Assembly (NCBI RefSeq): GCF_964355755.1
Contig: NC_092674.1
Location: forward strand, 3,663,001-3,727,000
Source: Antedon mediterranea
Lineage: Eukaryota; Echinodermata; Crinoidea; Comatulida; Antedonidae
Reading direction: 5' to 3'
DNA length: 64,000 nucleotides
A program made the position numbers and the translations under genes. The notes beneath the pieces are model-generated. The model was not told where the DNA came from and did not search any database. It was given only the letters and a program-made list of their open reading frames with translations. Positions 18,851 to 30,400 of this stretch are shown here, piece after piece (within the stretch, counting starts at the first letter, position 1; every line of letters begins with the position of its first letter).

Positions 18851-19199
18851 TATAGGCCTATTCTTTTTACATCGCCTAGCAAATGTTTGGAGTTTATACA
18901 GATCAGAGTTTTGAATGCTGCGCCCCGGTACATGTGTGAAATAGTATTATATAGGAGCCTATCAATAATTAATTTCAAAATGAAATCCTCCAAAATGGAG
19001 AGAAGATTAGCAATAAATTCAGTATAAATACAATATAAAATACGCAATACAACAAAATACACTAGGCCTAATACCAAATGCAATATACACGTACACAAAA
19101 TACACTAGGCCTAATACCAAATGCAATATACACGTACACAAAATACAACATAAAATACAATATACAACATTACACTCTTGTCATGACGAATAATGGAAA

Positions 19200-19500
19200 T
19201 ATATATTTATACTGGGTAACCTCTTCAGTCAAAGACTAGTCTCCCAGAGGGCCCAGTTGGTGATCAGTGGCTGTGATGTACTAATACACCGGGGTAACCC
19301 CCTACTCGTCTCGAAAGATGTACTAGGTTCTTTAAAGTGCAAACGAGCTAGATGTGTACACTGGACCTACGGTTTATAGTCCTTATCCGAGAAGACTCGT
19401 TCTACCACCAGAACCATGGAGTGAGTGAGCCTCGAACCCCTGCCGATGTTATGGCTACGTAATTACGGTTCCACTATCTTAACCCCTCGGCCACTGATGA
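19200..19500 (-). mobile_element. tRNA-derived SINE, near full-length
   Basis: On the minus strand the head carries box A-like TGGCCGAGGGG (19483-19493) and box B-like GGGGTTCGAGG (19430-19440) about 42 bp apart, like a Ser/Leu-type tRNA. The body contains CCATGG, TAGAACGAGTCTTCTCGG, CACTTTAAAGAACCTAGTAC, CGAGACGAGTAGGG. The same body occurs at 4240-4450. Not a functional tRNA: the acceptor stem does not pair. Confidence 0.75.
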
Positions 19501-20368
19501 TTGAAATGAAATTGGTCTAAAAACACATTTTTCGTACAAATTTGCCGTTTTAATAGACTAATAGATAAAGGGGAATTAAAGGTGCCCCTAGCTCAAACGA
19601 ATGATATCAGACTTGCGGTTTAGGAGAAGATACATTTTGGCTTAGTGTTATTATAATAGAAGATGGTACCTCGTCGTCGGATACACCACTTTCAATGCTA
19701 ATAGGGAGTTAGTAATTACATCATACTCCAGCATGTGTCCGTGATTTCGTAACGTCTAATTACCAATTTTAAAATATAAAGTCTATAATAGTAGGCCTAC
19801 ATCTTGTTTGAACAACGTGTCGAGTTATAATATAAATCGTACACGTGGGTTAGAACACGTACTGTGTAAAGTCTGCTAATTAGTCGCTGTCAGGCTGCAG
19901 ACCTCGCTAAAGGTATTACAGACAGTCAAATCCGTGATTTTCGGATTATACATTATAAAAAACACCTAGGCCTAATGATATTAACATTTTAAGCTAGGGG
20001 TGGGCCATGTTTGTGGGCGTAAAAGATTATCTTAATTTTCATTGACGGAACTGGTAATCAGTTTTGTATCATAATGAAAATTGGGAGAGAAACGGAGATT
20101 TCGCAAACATTTCACCCGATACACGCGAGGTATTGTTAAAATCATAAACATCGCGTCTGACAGCAAACTTCACCCGTGATGCTGCAGGCCTATAGCCAAA
20201 TTTCTTGATACTAAACCGTACGAGACAGGGCTAAACATTTACTGTAAAAAGACGCGTATATAGCATATCATTTGTAGACATTTGCATTTTTGTTTAAGGA
20301 GCAGTAGTATATGCCCTAAATCAGAAAGCTTCTCGGGCGCAAGTTCGAATCATGGTATTGTCCTTTAG

Positions 20369-20578
20369 AGCAGGAGCATATTAAGACCATCTCATACAGC
20401 GTCGTACGAGGTCGTCTCGTAGGGAGAAAATTAAATTAAATTTAGTTATCGCGACGACTTAAAAACTACGCCCGACGGTCTCAAGACGACTCGTCTCGTC
20501 GAAATTCAACTCAGAGAGCACCGACGAGTCAAGACGTTACGTCGGGCCTCGTCGTACGACGCTGTCTCAGTTGGCCCT
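20369..20578 (+). mobile_element. MITE-like family E (CGTCGTACGA ends)
   Basis: The left arm has CAGCGTCGTACGAGGTCGTC and the right arm GGCCTCGTCGTACGACGCTG. Inner arms carry GACGACTCGTCTCGTCG and CGACGAGTCAAGACG. An imperfect inverted-repeat element immediately before a family C copy. Confidence 0.6.
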
Positions 20579-20579
20579 A

Positions 20580-20749
20580 AATCGTGGTTCCCACTAGTGA
20601 CGCAACGTAACGCAATCTACGCATCGTAAGAAAATGCTATTCTAATAATTGTGTTTGCCCCCGCCTGCGTGAAATCAAACCTGCGATGTTTGCAGCACTT
20701 TGCGTCAATACGTCGTCGCTGCGTTGCGTTCTAGTAGGAACCACGCTTT
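20580..20749 (+). mobile_element. MITE family C
   Basis: CGTGGTTCCCACTAGTGACG to CTAGTAGGAACCACGCTT, with TTGTGTTTGCCCCCGCCTGC inside and one internal segment deleted. Confidence 0.85.
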
Positions 20750-21570
20750 ATGCGTCCAGAAAACATTATTTAGTAGGCCAAAATATTGATTAATTAGATA
20801 CAAACTTCTATGCTGTTGAGAGGTTCATTTTCTTTTTAAATTGACACGCAATTACTGATGTATCTATTCAACAATTTTAACAAAGTAGGCCTAAATCAAT
20901 GCACAACATCAAGTTACATTTTCTCACTCGAATATAATATCGGTTCGGTTTAATATTAGATAAAAATATCGCATAGATTTCAAGACTAGATTGTCTAGCA
21001 GCAAAAAATCTCCGACGTTCGCCATTTTTTTTTGTAGGATGGTGACGATGTCGCCCCAGGCTACATCTCCAAATCGCTGTTTTTCTACATTAGTCGCATG
21101 TTTACATGCCAACACATTCTCGTAACATTGATGAATGTGCAATACACATTTAAGTAAATGTTGATAAAAAAAGCAATGATTTTAGTCTAGAACATTTCAA
21201 CGTGAAATACGGTTTTTAGTCGTGCAAAATGACTGCCACGCTTGGCGTATATTGGTCCAATACTGTTTAATAATCAAATGCACCTTAGTAGCACGACGTT
21301 GTTTTCGTCAATACACGTTTCTTTTTTTCTTACCCGGGCCTAGTTAAGTTAATTTGGTTGTTTCCGATCTGTATTTGATTTCTCGTTATAGCATGTTTTA
21401 GCAATTATTATAGACAATGTTTTAAGGAAGAAATTTGGGATAACTCGTTATACTAACGCACCACACGACGCACCACACGATTCGTTTTAGTGCATCGATC
21501 GACAGATCAAGCCTGCGGAGAGGTACACTGTAGTATCTACAAGGACTAAGAGGTGACGGACGATATACAG

Positions 21571-21792
21571 ATTGGTTCCCACTAGCGTAACGTAACGCAA
21601 TCTACGCAACGTAAGAAAATGCCCTTCCAATAATTTTGCTTTTTCCGGCCTGCGGGAAATCAAACATGTGATGTTTGCAGCACTATTGTGTCGTCGGTTC
21701 CCACTTGTGTCTTGTGATTACGCAATACAACACTTTGCAACAAAACGTCGCTGCGTTGCATTTCATTGCGTCGCTAGTGGGAACTAATCTTT
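21571..21792 (+). mobile_element. MITE family C
   Basis: ATTGGTTCCCACTAGCGTAA to CGCTAGTGGGAACTAATCTT, with the family C interior and a short local duplication (TTGTGTCTTGTGATTACG). Confidence 0.85.
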
Positions 21793-22570
21793 ACTACTAG
21801 ATACATGTTAACACATGTATGTTAATATTTCTATGATACTTCAGAAATAGATACAGTAGTACCGAGAATCGGCTGTTTATTGGTTTTAAGTTATAATTTT
21901 GTTTAATAATAAATCAAGTTAAAAGTACATACACCATACTATTTAGATTAATTACATTCTATTTCTAGTTTATTTGTCTAAAAATGTAAATATACAAGAA
22001 CACTATAGAAACAAAACGATTTAAAGAAGACATTATAATTAGTTGATTATATTTAGCGTTTACCTCCTCGTGAAATGAGGAACAAAGTTCGTTAAAATAG
22101 GCTATATCTTGCTTTTGGCGAATTAAATTGAAAATGGTTAAACTTGCGAAGAAATGTGGTAGTTTCTTAAAGATATAATTTACTCTGTAGACAGACACAT
22201 TGCTACTAAATATATTTAAAATTACACTCGCATGGAAATGTTCAGACGTACTTAAGCCTGGCGGCGTCATGGCAACAGACGCACATTTCGGCCTACATTA
22301 TATAATTTGGTTTGATTAATGTAAAATTTATAAAACTAATGCCAATGGCTGGGAGTGAAAAAGCTATTTTAATATTATATTTTATTGTATAATGGTTGCT
22401 GAAAGCCGTTTGTTGCAAACATTTAAATTTATTTAAATGTCAAGGAATTGGGAAGGGAATTGGCATATCCAACGGTGTCGATTAAGATAAATAAATCAAT
22501 ATAAAATAATACAAATAAAATGATTCAATGTTTTTTGGGATCAGATGCTTACGTACGTTTACTTTGATTG

Positions 22571-22779
22571 GAGCATGGTTCCCACTAGCGACCCAACGTA
22601 ACGCAACCTACGCATCGTGAGAAAATGCTCTTCCGATGACTGTGTTTTCCCTCTCCTACGTGAAATAAAATCTGCGATGTTTGCAGCACTGTTGAGTCGT
22701 CGGTTCCCACTTGTGATTACATAATACAGCACTTTGCGTTAAAACGTCACTGCGTTGCGTCGCTAGTGGGAACCACGTT
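22571..22779 (+). mobile_element. MITE family C
   Basis: GAGCATGGTTCCCACTAGCG to CGCTAGTGGGAACCACGTTT. A second C copy begins only 2 bp further on. Confidence 0.85.
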
Positions 22780-22781
22780 TA

Positions 22782-23166
22782 TGCTTAGTTCCCACTAGCG
22801 ACGCAATCTACGCAACGTAAGCAATGCCCTTCTAATAAAGCTTGGTTCCCACTAGAACGTAACGCAAGAACGTAAACGCAACGCAAGCGTTTTAACCAAT
22901 GACAAGCGAAGTTATAGACAGTTAGCAATCACAAGCGAATAAGCCATCGCTTGTGATTGGTCAATTCACTTGCGTTGCGTTACGTCCTTGTGTTGCGTCG
23001 CTAGTGTGAACCACGCTTAACTGTGTTTGCCCCCGCATGCGTGAAATCAAACCTGCGATGTTTGCAGCACTGTTGCGTCGTCGGTTCCCACTTGTGATTA
23101 CGCAATAGGCCTACAGCACTTTGTGTCAATGCGTCGCTGCGTTGCGTTCCAGTGGGAACCACGCTT
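22782..23166 (+). mobile_element. MITE family C interrupted by a young family B copy
   Basis: Left end TGCTTAGTTCCCACTAGCGA to ATGCCCTTCTAA; it resumes after the insert with CTGTGTTTGCCCCCGCATGC and ends CAGTGGGAACCACGCTT. The uninterrupted family C reads CCCTTCCAATAATTGTGTTT at this spot. Confidence 0.85.
22838..23017 (+). mobile_element. MITE family B, young 180-bp copy 3
   Basis: Nearly identical to 14816-14995 and 14998-15177, with only a few substitutions seen (GAACG for GGACG, AGTGTGAACC for AGTGGGAACC). Flanked by TA at 22836-22837 and 23018-23019. Confidence 0.9.
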
Positions 23167-24225
23167 TAACGGCTAAATCGCGTGCGCTGGAGGAAAATAC
23201 AATTCTTAACTGTTACTATTTGGTTAATTCCAATCACTTCATTGACAGTAAATCACGTGATGTAATTCATTTTGTGACTATGTTCTAAAGGCCAGAAGTC
23301 AATGGCCTGTAATTAGAGGATGGTTTACTTCAATGCAGTTTGCATTAGATGATTTTGGTTATTTAAGCTATTCACCTCATTTTGTGTTGCTGTAAACACT
23401 TATATTTTGTACTTGTTCTGTGTTTCATTTGTTTTCTATGCATTCTAATATGACAATACTGTAACGTACGGTGAGAGTCAATAAATTAAATGTTCAAATG
23501 TCCATTGGGAGGAGAGATACAAGTACTTTGAATTTATTTGCTACAATACTCATTCGTTGAGGGGGTATATCATGATACGATAACACACACAAACATTGTC
23601 TACATCTGTTTACTGTATACTATATTATTATATAGTTTAGTGGCTTAAAGATGTGAAAAAATATTTCTTAAAAATGTGTTTTTTTTAATATACCATTTTA
23701 ATGTCACATAATAGTCATCCACTTTGACCAAAAATTGGATCGAAAAATGTATTTATCTAAAAAAAACTGTAATTTAAAGCAAAAAATAGTCAAATGGGTT
23801 AACCATTTATATTTTTGTCATTTTATAGATGAAAACTTTAATTTTGTCTGGGTTTTTATCTACCGAAGTGAAAACTACAATATAATCTATTCAAAGTCTG
23901 ATTTTTTTAATCTTTATTTTTCATGTGTTTGGGGGACAATGCATCTTTAAATTAATGCAGGTCTAATCCCAGTTAAGGGTGTACACCAGTCTTCACTTTT
24001 TTAAAAAGCTTTTCTGCAATACTTTAAATGTTGAGGGGGTAAATCGATAGATAAATTATATTATTACAGGTCTAACCCCAGTTTAGGGATTACACCATCC
24101 TTTATTCCAAAAGTTAATCTACATCATACTGGCAGTATGAATTACACTAGTAGACACAGATTAACTGATTTTAACAAATTTAATTAGTTAATGCCAGCCA
24201 TACCTTAGTTTGTAGTAATATCATT

Positions 24226-24242
24226 TTATTTATTTATTTATT
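24226..24242 (-). terminator. Likely POLD3 polyadenylation signal
   Basis: The minus strand has overlapping AATAAATAAATAAA about 230 nt after the POLD3 stop codon. Position and sequence fit a cleavage/polyadenylation signal; not proven. Confidence 0.5.
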
Positions 24243-24467
24243 CAATTTCTGCCATATACAATACAAAGAAGACAAAACAAATAAAAAATGCAAGGAAAGA
24301 CCAAACAGGTGCTAAACAACTAGTTTCTGTATAAACAGTCATAATAGATCATTAGCTTTAGTTAATCTAGGTGTTTGTTTGCTACTAAACTACTCCTGAT
24401 AAGTACTGTAGCTTAACTCTCTTTGCATTGTAAAGTAAATGTACCATTCCTGACCTGTGTAGTAATT

Positions 24468-27400
24468 TTATGATTTCTTGAAAAAACTCATTATTGATTT
24501 TTGGGATGATTTGTCCTCTTTGGCCTTTTTTCCTTTTCCTGACTTGTCACCCGTGTCGTCAGCTTTCTTGGGTGCGGGCGCTTTGCTGACTGTTGGTTTT
24601 GGTTCATCGACAACTTTCACGGTTTCATATTCAAAATATTTTTCAGTTACTACAAAAATAATATTAAGAAACACTAGTTGATTTAATAGTAAAAAAGACT
24701 TACAAAACCAATTTACTGTACTGAACAATAACAACAATAATATACAGCAGAAACCCATATTAAGGGGACACCTTCAGGACCAATTAAAATGTCTCCTACA
24801 GCAATATATCCCCTTAATAAGGGTATCTCAAATGAGGGTTTTACTCAATACATAACATTTACATTGATTGATTTGGACAATAAATTAATTACCCATGAAT
24901 CCATCATCATCCAGAACTTGTCTTGTCTTCCAGACTTTGACCATTTTGACACGAGTGTCACCACCACCTTCTCCTTCAGTTGGTTCATCCAACTCCATTC
25001 CATCCTCCTCATTCTCCTCCTCATCATCATCTTTAAGAGGAATCGCAGGTGGTTGTTGAGGAGGAGATGGAGGTATAGGCTCATCATCACTCTCTGGAAA
25101 AGGTAATGAAGATATCCAAATGCAGTTAACATTCATATGGAATATAAAAAAAATCAATATATTAACTGTAATATATGAATATATAATAATATGGTTAGAT
25201 ATTCTTCCTCGGTCACCTTTGCCTCATTTGAATACACGGTCACAGTAGACTGAACAACCATGCCACCATAGTCAATTGACATGACTATCCAAACCGAAAT
25301 GTTTGGTCGAGTGGTAAAAGGTTTAGTCTGTGACTCTGGAACCCTGGGTTCGAGGTCTATCAATAGCGTGTATTTTTTTAATAGTTGAGAGAGATTATTT
25401 AGAGGGTTAGGTTAAGTACACTTAGGAAGGTAATCTCTCCCTCTTCTTCTGTCTAGGCAAATGTGACCGAGGAAGAAGAGATAACCATAATATGTACTTT
25501 ATTACTATTTATAACCTGTAACAACATAATGTATTTTTAAATTAATAAAATCTACCTTCTTCACTGCTGCTTTCTGCCATCATGATTCTTCGTCGTCTTT
25601 TCTTTTTTGGATTTTCTTCTATTAAAAAATAATAATTCAGTAATAATTAATCAAAAGTATTATAATAAATCAACAATCTAAAAATATTGTGTTGTTGCAA
25701 AATATAATCGTAGTTATGAATCATTAATTTATATAAAAATAGTTTGGAATATCAGTAATCATTAAATGTAAATGTGTAAACCTTCTTCATCGGAGTCGGA
25801 CACTGCATTTCTTTTGGACTTTTTCTGAATTTTCGTTTGTTTTGAAACTGGTTTTTGAGTTGTTGTCTTCTTATTTGACACTACATTTTCTTCTCTCTTT
25901 TCCTCTAATTCCTCCACATCTTTTTCAGGTTTTCTTTCTTCTGCAGTTTCTTGTTTTACTTCTTTTTTCTCAGACTCTTTGGTTTCTTCTTCTTTTGGTT
26001 TTTTTGACATAAACGCTAACATTCCCTTTGACGACTTATTTTCCTAAATTATAAAATAATAAAATTATGTTTTTAAACTGAAAAAGTTAAATTTTCAATG
26101 TGAAAACTCAAAAAACAGAAAAAAAAAAAATAAACAAACTTGTTTTGTCTTGTTTGTTGATGAACTTGAAATTTTGACCGCTTCTGTACTTTTCTCATCT
26201 TTTTTACTTTTCATGGATGTAAACATATCCATTGCTGACCTCTGACCTTTTTTCTGATGGACATTGCTCTTTGTAGCAGGTTTACTTGTCTCTGTTTTAA
26301 CCACATCTTTCTTTTCTAAACTTGCTGATGTAGATGGTTTGCCGTTTGTAAGGCTTGTTGTTGATTGGCTGGTAGGTTTGCTTTTTGATTGGTTGTTACC
26401 GACATCTTTCATTCTTGCTCTTTCGTCTAATTCTGCTAATTCTTTGTCAGACCTTCTTTTAGCTGCTGCACATTTAATCGAACTAAATCTGTCCAAAAAA
26501 AACAAAAAATGAGCACTAAAATTGTAATAACCAGTAGTACACAAAAGTTGCTTCATGAAGTCTTTCTTTCAATTATCAGAAATGTACTTTCTGTTATATA
26601 TTTTGATTAATCCACTCGGAATCGTGTCATTTTTAAAACTAAAAATAATTCAGTTGGCATTTTATATTTTCCTTATTCAAAACAATTTCAAACAATTGAT
26701 TTGTTTCAAAAGCCAAATGTATGCTTCTAGACGAGATCAAATAGTAAAAAATAGCACAATTTATCTATTTATGAATGTTAAGTTAAACTTGGTTGAATAA
26801 AAATTATAAAGTTAAGTTCTTAAGCTCTGTTTACACTATCAAACAAGTTTAAAAAAAAGTATGATGTGTCCAAACATGGTATTGATATTACATCTTTCTT
26901 TCCTAGGAGCATTGCCTAGGCCATTTATTATACATAGGCCATTGGCCCGAATACATAAATATAAATATAAACAATAAAATAAACATATGTGTGTGTAATT
27001 AAATAATGCTTTCTCTTTTTATAAGCAAAGTAAATGAACTTAGCAAGGTTAGAATAAACATTTTCTTTTTTACTTGACATTAAAATCATTAAAACTAAAT
27101 TTTTCAAAAGAAGGGAATTCGAAGTAAAAAGATGGAAGTAATTGTTTTCTTAAATTATTATATAAAGGACATTGTAATAAAAAATGAAACTTGTTTCCTA
27201 GGAAAGAAAGATATTACATCATCGTGTCCATATATTGGCACATAACGTTTTTTGTGACAACAAGTTTGATAGTGTAGACAGAGCTTAAAAAGTACCTGCC
27301 ACAAGCAGCCTGTTTGATTTGCTCTGTTGTGAGGTCATAGTCTGTGATATACAAAGAATTTCCATCTTTCAGTTGACTCTTTTGAACACTGTAAATGTGA

Positions 27401-30400
27401 ACTCCTGAAACTTCTTTTAATTTACTCTTATGCTCTATTTAAAAAAGAAATATTCAATTTCTATTATTTAACATTTATATTAATCATTACACAAAATTCA
27501 AAATAAAATATAAAACATACTGAAACCTGAAAATGAAAATATCATTACAAAAATTAAATTAAATTAAATAAGTTCGCTTAGTTAATATAATCAACAACTT
27601 ATTAAAAATGTTCATTATGATTTCTAATCAAATATTTTTAATACCATGTGATTGATTATACATACTTTCAAGATCACAACCATTTACAATGGAAAATTTG
27701 CGAATCTGAAAAAGAAAAAAAAAAGTAGTTTTATTTGTGACAATTATCAAAATTATTATTATCAAAAGTTCAAAAAGTTAAGCTCTGTCTACACTATTAA
27801 ACTTTATGTGACAAAAAAAAATGTGATGTGTCCATAATGATATACCACTACCATATTTAGACATATCACTACCAACCATATTTAGGCATATCACACTTTC
27901 TTTATCAAACTAGTTTGATAGTGTGGACAGAGATTTAGAATTCAATTTTACCAGTGAAAGAATAAATAAGAATTTGCAATGTTTTTTATATTATCTAGTT
28001 TTATTTGAGGTCAGGGACAGAAACACAAATATCAATGATTATTATAATTCTACTCGCCTTCTCTCCATTATCAGTCTCATTCACACCAGACACAAAATAA
28101 GTAACATTTAAAGAATTTGCTTCTTTAGTTATTTGTTGATTGAAGAAGGTATAAAGCATCCTGAAATGAAAAGCATAGTATGGAATTCAATGAAGAAACA
28201 GAAAAACAATTGTATTTTTAATTATTAATTAATTACAATTTATAACAATGTATAAAACAAATTTAATTAGAGAAATCATGATTTGTATGACACATACAGT
28301 AACATTGTCATGTATTTATTTTAAATAAATATGTAATGTTGTTTAAAGCTCTGTCTACACTATCACACTTTATGTGACAAAAAAATGTGATGTGCCCATA
28401 TATGGACAAGATGATGTCATACCACTACCATATTTGGGCACATCACTACCATATTTGGTTATCACCTTTTTTTGTGAAACTTGTTTGATAGTGTAGCCTA
28501 GACAGATTTTACATTAACTTATCACTTACTGTTTAGCTTGATTCACATGGACCTGTAATGTTTGGCTAAGCCATTTATAAGTAACCTGAAATAAAAATAC
28601 CACATATTGAACAAGCTTAGGCCTATCTAGTCATAACATACGGAAGCCTGTTCGGGCCACAAGTTAACTATATTTTAAAAGCTGTTATCTGGCGGCCGCC
28701 ACTTAATTATCTGGCGGCCGCCACTTAATTATCTGGCGGCCGCCACTTAATTATCTGGCTGCCGCCACTTAATAATTAGTACATGTCCCGTCACGTGACA
28801 TGTACAGGGAATAATTTCGCCAGTGTAGCATAGCAAAAAGATATACAAAACAACCATATTGCTACACATTTCGCAAATTGTGTAGCAAAAAATGCAATAC
28901 AAAACTATGTTTCTTGACTCAACAATCAGTTTGATTAGCAATTTTGATAAACAAAATTTTTAAATGAAATTTGTCCCTGATGTACGTGCATTGGATCAGA
29001 GGCGATGTTGCATATGGAACGCCATCGCTGCCTCCGGCAGCAAACTTTAATTCTATTCGGCTCTTTTACAACCATTACGTTCGGCTCTTTTAGCATTCGG
29101 CGCATTTCTATTCGGCCCATTTACCATATTTACGATTAAAGATGTGTTGAATAACCTAAAATTAATTCATCTTTTTACAAATTTTGAGAGAGAAAGGGTA
29201 AATTATTAAAATTGTTAAAAGTTAGGCTGACACTAGACTAGGTCTAGCTAGCCTAGGCCATAAATCAAACCTTTTCTCTTTCAAAATAGTCAATAAGGTG
29301 GGACAATTGCAAGTTCTCTAACACATTAATCATGTCAATAAAATGATTAGTCATATTGAAATAGCCTTCAAATTCATTTAATTCAACAAACCAAACACTC
29401 TACAGTACATGCTGCATCTATATGTTTTGTAAACTTTTCATAGACTCATTTCCAGCCGTTGATTTTCTTCCATTTGACCCCATGTAAAAGGTTAGAATTT
29501 AATTGCGGCGTATAAAAAAATAAAAAAGAGCCGAACGTAATGGTAAATGGGCCGAATAAAAAAGAGCCGAATGCTGAAAGAGCCAAACGTAATGGTAAAT
29601 GGACCGAATAGAAATGCGCCGAATGGTAAAAGAGCCGAATAGAATTAAAGTTTGCTGCCGGAGGCGGCGATGGCGTTCCATATGCAACATTGCCTCTGAT
29701 CCGATGCACGTACATGTCACGTGACGGGACATGTACTAATTATTAAGTGGCGGCCGCCAGATAATTAAGTGGCGGCCGCCAGATAATTAAGTGGCGGCCG
29801 CCAGATAATTAAGTGGCGGCCGCCAGATAATTAAGTGGCGGCCGCCAGATAATTAAGTGGCGGCCGCCAGATAATTAAGTGGCGGCCGCCAGATAATTAA
29901 GTGGCGGCCGCCAGATAATTAAGTGGCGGCCGCCAGATAATTAAGTGGCGGCCGCCAGATAATTAAGTGGCGGCCGCCAGATAATTAAGTGGCGGCCGCC
30001 AGATAATTAAGTGGCGGCCGCCAGATAATTAAGTGGCGGCCGCCAGATAATTAAGTGGCGGCCGCCAGATAATTAAGTGGCGGCCGCCAGATAATTAAGT
30101 GGCGGCCGCCAGATAATTAAGTGGCGGCCGCCAGATAATTAAGTGGCGGCCGCCAGATAATTAAGTGGCGGCCGCCAGATAATTAAGTGGCGGCCGCCAG
30201 ATAATTAAGTGGCGGCCGCCAGATAATTAAGTGGCGGCCGCCAGATAATTAAGTGGCGGCCGCCAGATAATTAAGTGGCGGCCGCCAGATAATTAAGTGG
30301 CGGCCGCCTGATAACAGCTTTTAAAATATAGTTAACTTGTGGCCCGAACGGGCTTCCGTAATAACATGCACATGCCAGTGAATGTCAATGAAGATGATGG

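Larger units (their letters stand above)
18851..24225. other. Intergenic stretch without recognised genes
   Basis: Apart from the SINE, family E element and family C/B MITEs, this AT-rich stretch holds only short open frames without domain likeness. Two loose copies of CAGGTCTAA(T/C)CCCAGTT start at about 23959 and 24068, and a TTTATTTATTTATT run lies at its right edge. Confidence 0.4.
28640..30359. mobile_element. Foldback transposon-like element with 22-bp GC-palindrome arrays
   Basis: Outer TIRs of about 50 bp, ACGGAAGCCTGTTCGGGCCA at the left and its mirror GGCCCGAACGGGCTTCCGT at the right, continue through GTTAACTATATTTTAAAAGC. They are flanked by CATAACAT and AATAACAT (7 of 8 match), suggesting an 8-bp target duplication. 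Inside each end is a 22-bp tandem array (4 copies left, 26 right). Then come CATGTCCCGTCACGTGACAT in inverted orientation and inverted blocks with TGCTGCCGGAGGCGGCGATG-like sequence and TTCGGCTCTTTT words (28965-29130 and 29518-29715). No transposase. It fills much of POLD3 intron 1, 211 bp from exon 1. A non-autonomous hAT-like foldback is the best guess. Confidence 0.75.

Noticed and set aside
19200-19500. tRNA gene
   Set aside because: Box A and box B are present, but there is no acceptor-stem pairing and a long body follows that is shared with 4240-4450: a SINE.
24845-25132. Second frame (95 codons, Arg/Met-rich) over POLD3 exon 9
   Set aside because: Alternative frame of an acidic low-complexity coding exon; the frame with the ESDDEP start and DDDGF end is the one that joins in phase to its neighbours.
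29743-30308. CRISPR-like array
   Set aside because: Units are directly tandem with no unique spacers, in a nuclear animal genome.
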